Program-made: the position numbers and the translations under genes
NCBI GenBank assembly: GCA_900552495.1
Contig: URZY01000006.1
Location: 1-64,000, forward strand
DNA: 64,000 nucleotides
Direction of reading: 5' to 3'
From: an uncultured Mycoplasmatota bacterium
GTDB lineage: Bacteria; Bacillota_I; Bacilli_A; RF39; UBA660
In this document: piece after piece, positions 1 through 8,250 of the stretch
Layout: each line of letters starts with the position of its first letter
Numbering within the stretch: the stretch's first letter is position 1
The notes under the pieces: model-generated
Databases searched by the model: none
The model's input: the letters and a program-made list of their open reading frames with translations, nothing else
What the model was told of the DNA's origin: nothing

Positions 1-55
1 TTAGAATTAATATTTTTTCTGATTTTTTGGTATCACATCATTTACAATTATACAC

Positions 56-87
56 AAAAAGAACACATTTTATTTAGTGCTCTTTTT
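56..87 (-). terminator. Intrinsic terminator after the tagO-like gene
   Basis: Read on the minus strand, AAAAAGAGCAC pairs with GTGTTCTTTTT (one G-U pair) around a 10-base loop and runs into T residues. It overlaps the stop codon of the tagO-like gene. Confidence 0.75.
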
Positions 88-1293
88 GGAATTTTTTTTA
101 CTAGGTTGAACTTTCTTTTTCTCGTCTTTCTTTGATTCCTTTTCTAGCTTGTTATTATCTTTTGATTTTTGTTTCTTTCTGGGTGGTATTATATTGGATA
201 TCAAGGGCTTTTCAGGATCTAAACGTAAGCTTTTCTTTATTGCTTTTGGTACTGCTTTACTTTTATCTGAAATAATTGATGTATGAAAGACAAACCAAAT
301 TACTAATAAGAAAATTATGATATAAATAATTTGTCCTTTTACAGGATCTTTTAATGTATAAAATATTGAAGCGGCGGCAAATAAAATGTTTATACCATAA
401 ATTATTAACACTGTCGTACGTTGAGAAAAATTCATTCCTAATAATTGATGATGAATATGTTCTTTATCAGCTTTAAATGGAGGCTGCCCTTTGAGCAATC
501 TTCTTATAATAGCGAATAACGTATCTAATATTGGAATGCTAAGTATTGATATTGGAACAAAGAAAGAGATTAATGCTGGACCCTTAAACTCTAGTAAAGT
601 AATTACAGCAATAATAAATCCCATAAAAGTTGCACAATCTCCAGCAAAAATTTTGGCTGGGTTAAAATTGTGTAGTAAGAACCCTAAGGTTGATCCTAAC
701 ATTATTAGGGTTAAAACCATAACTAAACTTCCATATCTTCCTTGGAAGAAACCAATAATTGCAATTGTTATATAAAAAATACTACAAATTCCGCTACTCA
801 GACCATCTAGGCCATCTATTAAATTAATAATATTGGTACATGCAACAATAAAAAGAATAGTTAATGGATAAGCAAACCATCCAAATTCTAATGTATAACC
901 AAAGGCAGATATTTTATCTAGAATTATACCTCCATAGAAAACAATTATCGAGGCGGCTATTAAATGACCGAGCATTTTATTTCTTGCTTTAATTGGAGCA
1001 ATATCGTCAATTATACCAGTAAGAATGACTATAAAACTACCTATAAGGATTGAATTCATTCTAATACTTTGTTCTCCAAATAGCATATAGCCTATTAGAA
1101 ACGCTAAGAATATGCCTACGGCACCTAGCTTTGGAGTCGCTGTTTTATGAATATGTCTATTTCCTTCATCTGACCTTGGAATATCCATGGCTCCAACATG
1201 AACAGCTATTTTTTTCATAAATTCCATTATAATTGCCGAACAAATGAATGTTACTAGAACTATTTTACTTGCCTCTAGTATCTGCATCCTCAT
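70..1293 (-). CDS. tagO: UDP-GlcNAc:undecaprenyl-phosphate GlcNAc-1-P transferase (TagO/WecA family)
   Basis: Polytopic enzyme of the MraY/WecA family, about 407 residues. It would load GlcNAc-1-phosphate onto undecaprenyl phosphate at the membrane to start teichoic acid or another wall polymer. Visible family motifs are NLIDGLDGL near residue 160, FAGDCATFMGF near 220, and the HIHHQLL motif near 285, between about ten hydrophobic segments. After the last membrane segment there is a Lys-rich, probably disordered cytoplasmic tail of about 60 residues. The ATG at 1293 is preferred over a GTG nine bases upstream, because that GTG lies inside the Shine-Dalgarno stretch AAGAAGTGA. The gene follows mbl. 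Which polymer it starts cannot be told from sequence. Confidence 0.88.
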   Translation of the reverse strand: MRMQILEASKIVLVTFICSAIIMEFMKKIAVHVGAMDIPRSDEGNRHIHKTATPKLGAVGIFLAFLIGYMLFGEQSIRMNSILIGSFIVILTGIIDDIAPIKARNKMLGHLIAASIIVFYGGIILDKISAFGYTLEFGWFAYPLTILFIVACTNIINLIDGLDGLSSGICSIFYITIAIIGFFQGRYGSLVMVLTLIMLGSTLGFLLHNFNPAKIFAGDCATFMGFIIAVITLLEFKGPALISFFVPISILSIPILDTLFAIIRRLLKGQPPFKADKEHIHHQLLGMNFSQRTTVLIIYGINILFAAASIFYTLKDPVKGQIIYIIIFLLVIWFVFHTSIISDKSKAVPKAIKKSLRLDPEKPLISNIIPPRKKQKSKDNNKLEKESKKDEKKKVQPSKKNSKKSTK

Positions 1294-1345
1294 ATACTTC
1301 ACTTCTTTCTAATAAAATTATATATCAACTTCACTATAAATGGCA

Positions 1346-1371
1346 AATAAAAAGACCAATTTACTGGTCTT
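1346..1371 (-). terminator. Intrinsic terminator after mbl
   Basis: On the minus strand AAGACCA and TGGTCTT pair around a 6-base loop that contains the mbl stop codon, followed by a T-rich stretch. The tagO-like start lies about 50 bases further on. Confidence 0.75.
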
Positions 1372-2356
1372 CTTCATAATTTTTCAATTCATCTAGTAAA
1401 ATACCAGTTCCTTCAACTACACATGTTAATGGCGACTCTGCAATTAAAACAGGAACTTTTAATTTTTCTTCTAGCATTTCTAATAAACCACATAATTGAG
1501 AGGCACCACCTGTTAAAACAATTCCTTTTTCCACAATGTCTGCAGATAACTCTGGAGGAGAAGATTCTAAAACAGCAACTATTGCCTTTGTAATTTCATT
1601 AATACTTTCTTTTAAGGCCTCTTTTGTTTCATCTTGGGTGATTTCTATGGTATTTGGTAACCCTGTTACTAAATCGCGGCCTTTTACTTTTAACTTTTTT
1701 TCAGGATCAGCATTATTTATATTAGCAAAGGTTATTTTTATGTCTTCGGCAGTTAGTTCTCCTATTAATAATTTGTATTTTTCTTTTATATAAGCGATTA
1801 AGTTATCATTAAATGTATTGCCAGCTATTTTAATACTATTTGAGGTAACTATTCCATTTAATGATAGTATTGCAATGTCTGTAGTCCCACCACCTATATC
1901 AACTACCATATTAGCTTTGGGCTTTTTTATATTCATTCCGGCTCCTAAAGCTGCTATTTTAGGCTCTTCCTCAATATAAACTTTTCTTGCTCCGGTGCGC
2001 TCGGCGGCCTCTTTAATGGTTACTTTCTCGATAGGATTAATATTAGTTGGGCAACAAATTAAAATTCTTGGCCGAATAAATAGATTTTTTAATTTTATTT
2101 TTTTTATAAACTCATTAAGCATAATTTCTGTAGCTTCCAAATCAGCAATTATTCCTTCTTTTAGTGGTTTTATGGCATAGACTTTTTCTGGCGTTCTACC
2201 AAGCATTTCATTTGCTTCGTTTCCAACTGCAAGTACTTTTTTTGTGTTTTTTTCAATTGCAATTACGCTTGGTTCATTTAATACAATGCCTTTTTTCTTC
2301 ACATATATCAAAACATTAGAGGTCCCTAGGTCTATTCCAATATCAGTTGAAATCAT
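1361..2356 (-). CDS. mbl: MreB/Mbl-type bacterial actin
   Basis: Cell-shape actin of 331 residues, normal length for MreB/Mbl. It would polymerise under the membrane and guide lateral wall synthesis. Visible are the phosphate-1 loop DIGIDLGTSNVLIY at residues 5-18, the phosphate-2 loop DIGGGTTDIA near 158, and the adenosine loop VLTGGASQL near 280. It follows spoIIQ on the same strand. Bacillus also keeps mbl close to spoIIQ (with spoIIID between), which favours Mbl over MreB. No mreC or mreD is adjacent. The start ATG has an AAGGATGTGAA ribosome-binding site. Confidence 0.9.
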   Translation of the reverse strand: MISTDIGIDLGTSNVLIYVKKKGIVLNEPSVIAIEKNTKKVLAVGNEANEMLGRTPEKVYAIKPLKEGIIADLEATEIMLNEFIKKIKLKNLFIRPRILICCPTNINPIEKVTIKEAAERTGARKVYIEEEPKIAALGAGMNIKKPKANMVVDIGGGTTDIAILSLNGIVTSNSIKIAGNTFNDNLIAYIKEKYKLLIGELTAEDIKITFANINNADPEKKLKVKGRDLVTGLPNTIEITQDETKEALKESINEITKAIVAVLESSPPELSADIVEKGIVLTGGASQLCGLLEMLEEKLKVPVLIAESPLTCVVEGTGILLDELKNYEEDQ

Positions 2357-2374
2357 TTTTTCACATCCTTATCT

Positions 2375-2398
2375 TAAAAAAAAGAGTTTTATTCCTCT
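2375..2398 (-). terminator. Probable weak terminator after spoIIQ
   Basis: On the minus strand AAGAG and CTCTT pair around an 8-base loop, followed by eight T residues. The stem is only five base pairs, so some read-through into mbl is likely. Confidence 0.5.
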
Positions 2399-3027
2399 TC
2401 TTTTTGTGTTTGTAATTCTTTATCTAAATATAAAGAAGGATTTACTATTTGACCGCCAGCATAAAATTCAAAATGTAAATGGTTACCTAACTCTTTATCT
2501 AATTCATTAGTTCCACTAATTCCTAAAATCTGTCCTTGAGTTACGGTATCCCCCTTTTTAACTTTTACTTCGCTTAAACTTTGATAGATTGATACAAAAT
2601 CATTACCATGATTTACTTCCACTATTTTTCCTAAAACCTCATCCTCTTTAACATTAGTAACAGTACCATCTAAGACTGAAATTACATCAAATTTGTTTTC
2701 ATATACAAAATCTATTCCAGAATTTTGCATATAAGTATTTTCATGAAAAATAATTGATTTTTCTTGATCTTCAGCCTTGCCTTGATAATCGTAGTAATTT
2801 TTCCCTATAGTTACAGATGGGTCAGTAAAAGGATAAATTACTTTTGGGGTTGTATTAAGTACTGGAACTTCTTGTGATAGTATTACATTTGATACATAAT
2901 TTAAATTATTACCGCCATTTAATGATGTATCTGGCTTTGTAACTGCTAGGGCTACAACTATAGCAACTAGTCCTAATGTTGCAAAAAATGTTGGAAGTAC
3001 ATATCTTTTTAATCTTAATTTTTTCAT
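2389..3027 (-). CDS. spoIIQ: Stage II sporulation protein Q (SpoIIQ), degenerate LytM/M23 domain
   Basis: Forespore membrane protein that in Bacillus pairs with SpoIIIAH across the engulfment septum. It is 212 residues with one N-terminal membrane helix (residues 10-30) and a LytM domain (about 95-200). The stretch from FDVISVLDGTV through VYQSLSEV-like IYQSLSEV to GNHLHFEF closely follows SpoIIQ. The HxH motif (His183, His185) and the metal Asp106 are present. The first zinc ligand, normally His in HxGxD, is Asn102 (NSGIDF), so the domain is probably structural, as in Bacillus SpoIIQ. It sits upstream of mbl, as in Bacillus, where spoIIID lies between. Confidence 0.85.
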   Translation of the reverse strand: MKKLRLKRYVLPTFFATLGLVAIVVALAVTKPDTSLNGGNNLNYVSNVILSQEVPVLNTTPKVIYPFTDPSVTIGKNYYDYQGKAEDQEKSIIFHENTYMQNSGIDFVYENKFDVISVLDGTVTNVKEDEVLGKIVEVNHGNDFVSIYQSLSEVKVKKGDTVTQGQILGISGTNELDKELGNHLHFEFYAGGQIVNPSLYLDKELQTQKEEE

Positions 3028-3053
3028 TTTTTCACCTCATTATAAGTTTGAGC

Positions 3054-3079
3054 AAAAAAAAAGGATTTATACTTCCTTT
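3054..3079 (-). terminator. Intrinsic terminator after the DUF1146 gene
   Basis: On the minus strand AAAGGA and TCCTTT pair around an 8-base loop, followed by a run of at least eight T residues. It overlaps the stop codon of the DUF1146 gene. Confidence 0.75.
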
Positions 3080-3275
3080 AAAAAATTTTTAAAGAATAAA
3101 ATAAATCCATTAAAAAGTTTGTTATTAAATATATTAGTGCTAAACCTAAGAGAAAGTAAAACACTCTTGCTTGAACGACTCTATTTTTTTTAAAAATCTG
3201 ATTTATATTTACGGAATCCATAGCCCAAATTACAATTATTGTAACAAAAATATATAATAAAAATTTGCCTGTCAT
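3078..3275 (-). CDS. DUF1146 family small membrane protein (YwzB-like)
   Basis: A 65-residue protein with two hydrophobic segments (about residues 3-20 and 37-60). Between them is the NRVVQARVFYFLLGLALIYL pattern typical of the DUF1146 family, which in Bacillus is YwzB, encoded near murA and spoIID. Function is unknown. Its start ATG overlaps the rpiB stop by one base (TAATG) and lacks a good ribosome-binding site, suggesting translational coupling to rpiB. Confidence 0.75.
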   Translation of the reverse strand: MTGKFLLYIFVTIIVIWAMDSVNINQIFKKNRVVQARVFYFLLGLALIYLITNFLMDLFYSLKIF

Positions 3276-3718
3276 TAATGTGTTTCTTCATACTTTCTTA
3301 GTTTTTCACGACGACGAACATGTTTCTCTTCTATTGATGTTTCGGTTGTAATAAATGTTTTTACTAATTCTAGGGCTATTTCGGAAGACGTTTTTTCGCC
3401 AAAAGCAATTATATTTGAGTCATTATCATTACGAGTAGCAACAACATCGTCTATGCTATCTACTTTAGCGCAACGAATTCCTTTTACTTTATTACAGGCA
3501 ATACTAATTCCTATACCAGAACCACAAATTGCAACTCCTTTATCAACTTTTTTAGCAGTAATGGCTTCACCCAAAGCAAAAGCATAATCTGGGTAATCTG
3601 TTGAAACTTCACTGTTGGTTCCAAAATCAATTACTTCATAATTTAATTTTTTTAATTCAGTTTTTAAAAATTCCTTTAGTTTATAACCTCTATGGTCACT
3701 AGCAACTCCTATTTTCAT
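3275..3718 (-). CDS. rpiB: Ribose-5-phosphate isomerase B (RpiB/LacAB family)
   Basis: Interconverts ribose-5-phosphate and ribulose-5-phosphate in the pentose phosphate pathway. At 147 residues it has family length. The N-terminal ASDHRGYKLK motif and the catalytic-cysteine motif CGSGIGI (Cys65) are clear. The motif usually written REHNDANVLALG reads RNDNDSNIIAFG here, so the His implicated in ring opening is Asp. A related isomerase (allose- or galactose-6-phosphate) is therefore possible. The gene overlaps its upstream neighbour by 20 bases and its downstream one by one base, so these form one operon. Confidence 0.85.
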   Translation of the reverse strand: MKIGVASDHRGYKLKEFLKTELKKLNYEVIDFGTNSEVSTDYPDYAFALGEAITAKKVDKGVAICGSGIGISIACNKVKGIRCAKVDSIDDVVATRNDNDSNIIAFGEKTSSEIALELVKTFITTETSIEEKHVRRREKLRKYEETH

Positions 3719-4271
3719 GAGATACTCTCCTTTTTAATTTTTGTAGTATTAAGCCACCATTTGTTCTTTGACTTAAATGTGAATAGTCTATTCTTGAATC
3801 GTCAAATGGTGCTTGCTGTTGTATTTTTAATTCTAGTCCTTCAAATTCTTGAATTGTTGTTGGCAAATCAGTATAATGTCCAGATTCGACTTTCAGAGTT
3901 CTTTTTAGGACGTACACTTCTCCAGTAGTTAAATTCTCTATAAGTGGTCTATAACTTAAATAAAGACTTTTGGGATAAATTAGCCCTGCTGAAAAATCAC
4001 AGGTGATATAGTCCCTTGCTCGATGCTCTTCAATTCTTGGATATAAAAGAACTAAGTTTCCTGGAAACAATAAATCACTGGTAATTTCTTGTTCAGCCTC
4101 CATTATTCTATTATATATTTCGGAAATTGGCTCACCTTTATAATATTCTACAATTTCTCTTGATACTCTATTGGTAGCTAAATCCGCTATTATTTTATGA
4201 TATAATTCAACATCGCTTTTATCTTCGGCAACAAGAATTTCTGAGAGAGATTTTTCTTCGAATTTTTTCAT
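3699..4271 (-). CDS. Conserved-looking protein of unknown function
   Basis: A 190-residue soluble protein, not recognised. It has no membrane segment or clear catalytic motif. The N-terminal half is acidic and helical. The middle holds a hydrophobic stretch (DLLFPGNLVLLYPRIEEH). The C-terminus is Gln/Arg-rich and basic. The start ATG has a GAGGTAAAAG site. Its last 20 bases overlap the rpiB start, so the two are co-translated. It lies between a GNAT gene and rpiB. The reading frame is real judging by position and overlap, but no function can be assigned. Confidence 0.7.
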   Translation of the reverse strand: MKKFEEKSLSEILVAEDKSDVELYHKIIADLATNRVSREIVEYYKGEPISEIYNRIMEAEQEITSDLLFPGNLVLLYPRIEEHRARDYITCDFSAGLIYPKSLYLSYRPLIENLTTGEVYVLKRTLKVESGHYTDLPTTIQEFEGLELKIQQQAPFDDSRIDYSHLSQRTNGGLILQKLKRRVSHENRSC

Positions 4272-4326
4272 ATACTTTTACCTCATAGTTATTATATCAC
4301 GACTGCTTAAGATAAGAAACATTTCC

Positions 4327-4935
4327 TTAATCAAGTTGAATTTTATTTTTTCTTTCCACAAATTTTGTGGAAAGAATTGTTTTTAGTCTTATAAACTTAT
4401 AAAGTTTATATGTTTTCTTTAGAGATTTTCTTTTTTCAAGAGACAAATTTTCTTGCTTTAATTCGCCATTAACTATAACTTCAGGATTGTTCAAACGATA
4501 AAGATTTTCTTTTATATCACTTATTTGCCAATCATATTTAGCAGCAATATGAGCAAATTCGTTCAATTTATCTAGGGGAATTGTTATTAAGGGTTTGTCT
4601 TCTTCTAAATATTCCACAGCTTTAGCTGCTAAAAGCATACCTATTTTGTTTCGTCGAAAATTTTTTTCCACATAAAATGTGCATATTTTCTTTTCTTCAC
4701 TAGTTTTCTTTAAAGAAATAAAGCCAACAATCCTCTCTTTGATATGGGCAATAATAATATTCCTAGTTCCGTTATAAATTCCAGGAATTTGAATTGTTTG
4801 GTACCAGGTTCGATAATCAGGATAGTCATCTTTTACTTTCATACTTAATACTAAAACATCCATTAATAGCTTTTCTATAACCTCTGGTGGATAATTTTCT
4901 TTCATTAGTTCTTCAATATTATGTATTTCAATCAT
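4327..4935 (-). CDS. GNAT-family N-acetyltransferase
   Basis: A 202-residue protein. Residues 55-140 carry a GNAT-like core: a beta strand IIIAHIKERIVGFISL, then ICTFYVEKNFRRNKIGMLLAAKAVEYL, in which RRNKIG is the acetyl-CoA loop (R/Q-x-x-G-x-G/A, here slightly divergent). The C-terminal 60 residues are Lys/Arg-rich and outside the usual fold. The ribosome-binding site AAGGAGACTAT lies immediately after the rpmE terminator, so the gene is probably reached by read-through from rpmE. The substrate is unknown. Confidence 0.7.
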   Translation of the reverse strand: MIEIHNIEELMKENYPPEVIEKLLMDVLVLSMKVKDDYPDYRTWYQTIQIPGIYNGTRNIIIAHIKERIVGFISLKKTSEEKKICTFYVEKNFRRNKIGMLLAAKAVEYLEEDKPLITIPLDKLNEFAHIAAKYDWQISDIKENLYRLNNPEVIVNGELKQENLSLEKRKSLKKTYKLYKFIRLKTILSTKFVERKNKIQLD

Positions 4936-4946
4936 ATAGTCTCCTT

Positions 4947-4975
4947 AAAAATAAAAACTGCTTATTCAGCAGTTT
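4947..4975 (-). terminator. Intrinsic terminator after rpmE
   Basis: On the minus strand AAACTGCT and AGCAGTTT pair around a 5-base loop, followed by TTATTTTT. It overlaps the end of rpmE. Confidence 0.8.
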
Positions 4976-5180
4976 CTGTTGTTGTAAAACCATATTTCTT
5001 GTTGAATTTATCAACGCGACCTGCACGTGATGCTCTACTTTGTTTTCCTGTATAGAATGGATGACATTTAGAACAAACTTCAACTGTAATTTCTGGTTTT
5101 GTAGATTTAACTGTAAATGTTTCTCCACATGCACAAGTTACTGTACATTCTTGAGTTTCTGGATGTATTCCTTTTTTCAT
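4962..5180 (-). CDS. rpmE: 50S ribosomal protein L31, zinc-binding (C+) form
   Basis: Ribosomal protein L31 of 72 residues, starting [10 protein letters not shown]. The start at 5180 is chosen because AAGGAGAG sits just upstream and matches family starts; a longer open frame upstream is not used. Cysteines in the order CTVTCACG and [12 protein letters not shown] make this the zinc-binding type. It has its own promoter and a small hairpin leader. In Bacillus, rpmE also lies in the wider prfA-spoIIR neighbourhood. Confidence 0.95.
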   Translation of the reverse strand: MKKGIHPETQECTVTCACGETFTVKSTKPEITVEVCSKCHPFYTGKQSRASRAGRVDKFNKKYGFTTTETAE

Positions 5181-5198
5181 ACTATCTCTCCTTCCGCC

Positions 5199-5215
5199 AT
5201 GACTCATAAAGTCAT
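5199..5215 (-). promoter_or_regulatory. Hairpin in the rpmE 5' leader
   Basis: A perfect inverted repeat ATGACT-TTATG-AGTCAT (minus strand) lies just ahead of the rpmE Shine-Dalgarno sequence and downstream of the promoter. Position suggests an autoregulatory L31 leader, but no known leader consensus was matched. Confidence 0.4.
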
Positions 5216-5235
5216 AGTAATTCAAATGCGTTATT

Positions 5236-5264
5236 AGTATAACAAGTATTTTATTATTTTTCAA
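5236..5264 (-). promoter_or_regulatory. SigA-type promoter of rpmE
   Basis: On the minus strand TTGAAA (5259-5264) and TATACT (5236-5241) are separated by 17 bases. The promoter overlaps the last codons of the upstream SGNH gene. Confidence 0.75.
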
Positions 5265-5982
5265 GTTTTTTTGTCATTTTAGTAATGATTTTATTAGATA
5301 TTAATTGATAACCTTTATAGTTAGGATAATAACTATTTGGATTTGGTAGAAAAACATTAGGATTTTCTGTTAGCTCTTTAGTAGAAATGTAAATTACGTC
5401 AGGATGGCTTTTATAAATATTGTTTAACTTAGTAACAGCTGTATTTAAAAATTTATTATCAGTTGTAAGATCATAGTATCCAACGACATAGATTTCTCTA
5501 TTATATACTTTTCTAATTTCTGTAATTAGGTTATCAAATGATGTGCTTATTTCAGCAATTATTAAGTTTAAGTTCTCTGTCGTAAAATTGGATGTCAAAC
5601 TTAATTTATAAAGTAAATCATTTAGTCCAATACTCATTGTTAAATAATCAGAATCTCTTAGAATCGTTTTTAAAGTTTGATTTGTGTTTTTATTAGACAT
5701 TTTTTGTTCTGATAAAAGTGTATTGTAAAGACTATCTATGGTCATTTCTTCTTTAGTATAATCTTTGCAGTAGTTTTTTAGTTTATTCGTTTCTTGTAAA
5801 TAATCTCTAACATAATCGCTATAACCATAATCTATTTGACCGTAGCAGTCTTTGCCATAAGATAAACTATCTCCGATGGTAGTGTAATTAATATTATGAT
5901 GGTTGGTTGCGTTATATATGATATATACGGATAAACTCATAAATATTAATATTATAAGTTTTACTTTTCGTGAGCAGTGCAT
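5254..5982 (-). CDS. Membrane-anchored SGNH/GDSL-family protein, catalytic dyad apparently lost
   Basis: A 242-residue protein with an N-terminal membrane helix (residues 8-24) and an extracytoplasmic SGNH hydrolase fold. Block I is TIGDSLSYG with nucleophile Ser39. The GxND block is [10 protein letters not shown]. The final block, normally ending DxxHPxxxGY, reads [11 protein letters not shown], so both the Asp and the His of the catalytic triad are replaced. Length and order of blocks fit YpmR-like esterases. The protein may be inactive, a binding protein, or may use other residues. Its ribosome-binding site GGAGG directly follows the T tract of the murA terminator. Confidence 0.75.
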   Translation of the reverse strand: MHCSRKVKLIILIFMSLSVYIIYNATNHHNINYTTIGDSLSYGKDCYGQIDYGYSDYVRDYLQETNKLKNYCKDYTKEEMTIDSLYNTLLSEQKMSNKNTNQTLKTILRDSDYLTMSIGLNDLLYKLSLTSNFTTENLNLIIAEISTSFDNLITEIRKVYNREIYVVGYYDLTTDNKFLNTAVTKLNNIYKSHPDVIYISTKELTENPNVFLPNPNSYYPNYKGYQLISNKIITKMTKKLEK

Positions 5983-5991
5983 ATTACCTCC

Positions 5992-6025
5992 AAAAAAAAG
6001 AAATATAATTAATTATATTTCTTTT
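5992..6025 (-). terminator. Intrinsic terminator after murA
   Basis: A 30-base perfect palindrome (5996-6025) whose minus-strand 3' arm runs into eight T residues. It overlaps the murA stop codon. The next gene's GGAGG begins immediately after it. Confidence 0.8.
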
Positions 6026-7266
6026 ATTTCTATTTTAGCACCTACGTCAGTTAACTTCTCGACTATGTGTTCATATCCTCTTAGAATATGCTCAACATTG
6101 GTAATTGTTGTTTTACCGTCAGCTAAAAGTGCAGCGGCAACCATAGCGGCTCCTGCTCTTAAATCAGTGGCAACTACTTCGGAACCCGTTAGAGGTGTTG
6201 GCCCCATTATTGTAGCAGTTTGATTTTTAACAGTAACATCCGCTCCTAAGGCGTTTAAGTATGGAATATGCATAAAGCGATTTTCCCAAATTGTTTCCGT
6301 TACTTTTGATTTGCCATTACTTTGAGTTAATAAAACTGTAAATGGTTGTTGTAAATCAGTAGCAAACCCTGGATATACGGCAGTTTTTATAGAAGTTGCC
6401 TTATATTTTTCAGGCTTTGAAACAATAACATAGTCTGAACCAATTTCCATATCAACACCCATTTCATCTAATTTTGATAATAGTGAATCAACATGTTCAG
6501 GTATAATATTGTCTATTTTTAATGGCTTACCACACAACGCTCCTATTATGATGTATGTTCCAGCTTCAATTCTATCTGGAATTACTTCATGGAAACATTT
6601 GCCAAGATGGTCAACTCCTTCAATTTTAATAGTAGATGTCCCAGCTCCACGAATTTTGGCACCCATATTATTTAAGAAAGTTGCAACATTAACAATCTCT
6701 GGCTCTTTGGCAGCATTATCAATTACTGTTGTTCCCTTAGCACGCACAGCAGCTAGCATAATATTTATTGTTGCGCCAACTGAGGCAATATCTAAGTATA
6801 TGTTAGCCCCTTTTAATTCCTTAGCTTCAACAATATACTTGTTTTTCTCATTTGTAACTGTTGCACCAAGAGCTTCAAAACCTTTTAAATGTAAATCTAT
6901 TGGCCTTGCACCAATTGAACAACCGCCTGGGAAATACATAGCTGCTTTTTTATATTTACCTAACAATGCACCCATGAAATAATAAGATGCGCGTAACTTT
7001 TTGGAAAGTTTTTCCTCTATTTCAATATTTTCCATTGCTTGCGGATTAATAACAATACTTTCGCTTGCTCTCTTTACATCAACGTTTAGTGCCTTTAATA
7101 TATCACACAATGCCTCTGTATCTGTAATTTCTGGAATATTACAAATTGTTGCTTCCTCATCAGTTAGGATAGCGGCCGGAATTAAAGCAACAGTTGCGTT
7201 TTTAGCACCACTAATTCTGATAGTGCCTGTTAAATTTTTGGCACCACAGATTTCCATAATTTTCAT
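6013..7266 (-). CDS. murA: UDP-N-acetylglucosamine 1-carboxyvinyltransferase (MurA)
   Basis: Transfers enolpyruvate from PEP to UDP-GlcNAc, the first committed step of peptidoglycan synthesis. About 417 residues with the EPSP-synthase-like double fold. The catalytic cysteine loop PGGCSIGARPIDLHL is intact, so the fosfomycin-target Cys is present. The end motif ADLRAGAAMVAAALLADG is typical. ATG at 7266 is chosen because GGAGG lies 8 bases upstream; a GTG at 7281 falls within that site. It follows fba by 21 bases and is probably co-transcribed from the fba promoter. Confidence 0.95.
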   Translation of the reverse strand: MKIMEICGAKNLTGTIRISGAKNATVALIPAAILTDEEATICNIPEITDTEALCDILKALNVDVKRASESIVINPQAMENIEIEEKLSKKLRASYYFMGALLGKYKKAAMYFPGGCSIGARPIDLHLKGFEALGATVTNEKNKYIVEAKELKGANIYLDIASVGATINIMLAAVRAKGTTVIDNAAKEPEIVNVATFLNNMGAKIRGAGTSTIKIEGVDHLGKCFHEVIPDRIEAGTYIIIGALCGKPLKIDNIIPEHVDSLLSKLDEMGVDMEIGSDYVIVSKPEKYKATSIKTAVYPGFATDLQQPFTVLLTQSNGKSKVTETIWENRFMHIPYLNALGADVTVKNQTATIMGPTPLTGSEVVATDLRAGAAMVAAALLADGKTTITNVEHILRGYEHIVEKLTDVGAKIEIKEI

Positions 7267-7287
7267 TATTTTTACCTCCACTCTATT

Positions 7288-8133
7288 TTATAAGCGTGTT
7301 TTAAATAGAGTAACTAGTTCCTTAATTCTTTGCTTCATTGCAGCTTCTCCACTACCTATAATTTTACGTGGATCATAAACCTTTTCGTCACTATTTAATT
7401 TTTCTCTTACTGCGTTACTCCACACTGCTTGTAAATCAGTATTAATATTTATTTTTGAGATTCCACAACTAATAGCTTTAGCTATTTTATCTTCTGGAAT
7501 ACCTGTTCCACCATGAAGTACAAGGGGAATTGGCAAATTGTCATTAATTGTTTTCATTGTTTCAAAATCAAGGTTTGGCTCACCTTTATAAAATCCATGA
7601 ACACTTCCTAAAGCCGGAGCTAGGGAATCAATTTGTGTATTTTCATATAAAGTTTTACAATCTTCTAATGTAGCATTAGAACTGGTTGCTGTAATATTAT
7701 CTTCTGTTCCACCAATATGACCAACTTCTGCTTCAACACTGATTCCTTTTGAATGAGCATATTCAACAACTTCTTTTGTAATTCTAATATTTTCAGCTAG
7801 TTCATGCTTTGAGGCATCTATCATTACAGAAGTAAATCCAGCATCGATAGCTTGAATGCAGGCTTCTTTAGTTGTCCCATGATCTAGATGAATACAAACA
7901 GGTGTTTCAATATTTAAAGATTCAACCAACTCTCTTACCATTGCGGCAACAACATTATAGCCACCCATGTATTTTCCTGCACCTTCACTTACACCTAAGA
8001 TAACAGGAATATTTAATTCTTTACATTCTTCCAGAATATACTTTGTCCACTCTAAGTTATTTATATTAAACTGTGGAACAGCGTAATGTCCTTCTTTTGC
8101 ATTATTTAACATTTCTTTGAAATTAACTAACAT
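7288..8133 (-). CDS. fba: Class II fructose-1,6-bisphosphate aldolase
   Basis: Zinc-dependent aldolase of glycolysis, 281 residues. Visible are VPQFNINNLEW at the N-terminus, the zinc motif HLDHGTTKEA (near 83), EAEVGHIGG, GSVHGFYKG, and LVLHGGTGIPEDKI followed by KININTDLQ for phosphate binding. Length and motifs match the Bacillus FbaA group. A related ketose-bisphosphate aldolase (tagatose) cannot be fully excluded. It has its own strong promoter and leads the murA transcript. Confidence 0.92.
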   Translation of the reverse strand: MLVNFKEMLNNAKEGHYAVPQFNINNLEWTKYILEECKELNIPVILGVSEGAGKYMGGYNVVAAMVRELVESLNIETPVCIHLDHGTTKEACIQAIDAGFTSVMIDASKHELAENIRITKEVVEYAHSKGISVEAEVGHIGGTEDNITATSSNATLEDCKTLYENTQIDSLAPALGSVHGFYKGEPNLDFETMKTINDNLPIPLVLHGGTGIPEDKIAKAISCGISKININTDLQAVWSNAVREKLNSDEKVYDPRKIIGSGEAAMKQRIKELVTLFKTRL

Positions 8134-8151
8134 TTCTTATCACCCAATTCA

Positions 8152-8180
8152 ATCATAAGAAAAACTAGTATTTTTGTCAA
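8152..8180 (-). promoter_or_regulatory. SigA-type promoter of fba-murA
   Basis: On the minus strand TTGACA (8175-8180) and TATGAT (8152-8157) are 17 bases apart, just upstream of the fba ribosome-binding site. Confidence 0.75.
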
Positions 8181-8250
8181 TGAAATCAAGGTTTTTAACG
8201 TAAAGCAAACGTAAAGATATATACTCATAAATATTGTATTCATTATTGAA

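Noticed and set aside
2389..3027. Calling the LytM protein an active endopeptidase
   Set aside because: The first zinc ligand is Asn and the sequence follows SpoIIQ; the catalytic M23 protein is the one at 26433-27938.
5021..5035. CACGTG cores elsewhere, for example in rpmE and rpsR, as parS sites
   Set aside because: They lack the flanking GTTTC/GAAAC arms and fall within conserved protein codons.
4928..5134. A second frame overlapping rpmE
   Set aside because: It is a shadow of the conserved L31 sequence, is Gln/Leu-rich by frame shift and has no ribosome-binding site.
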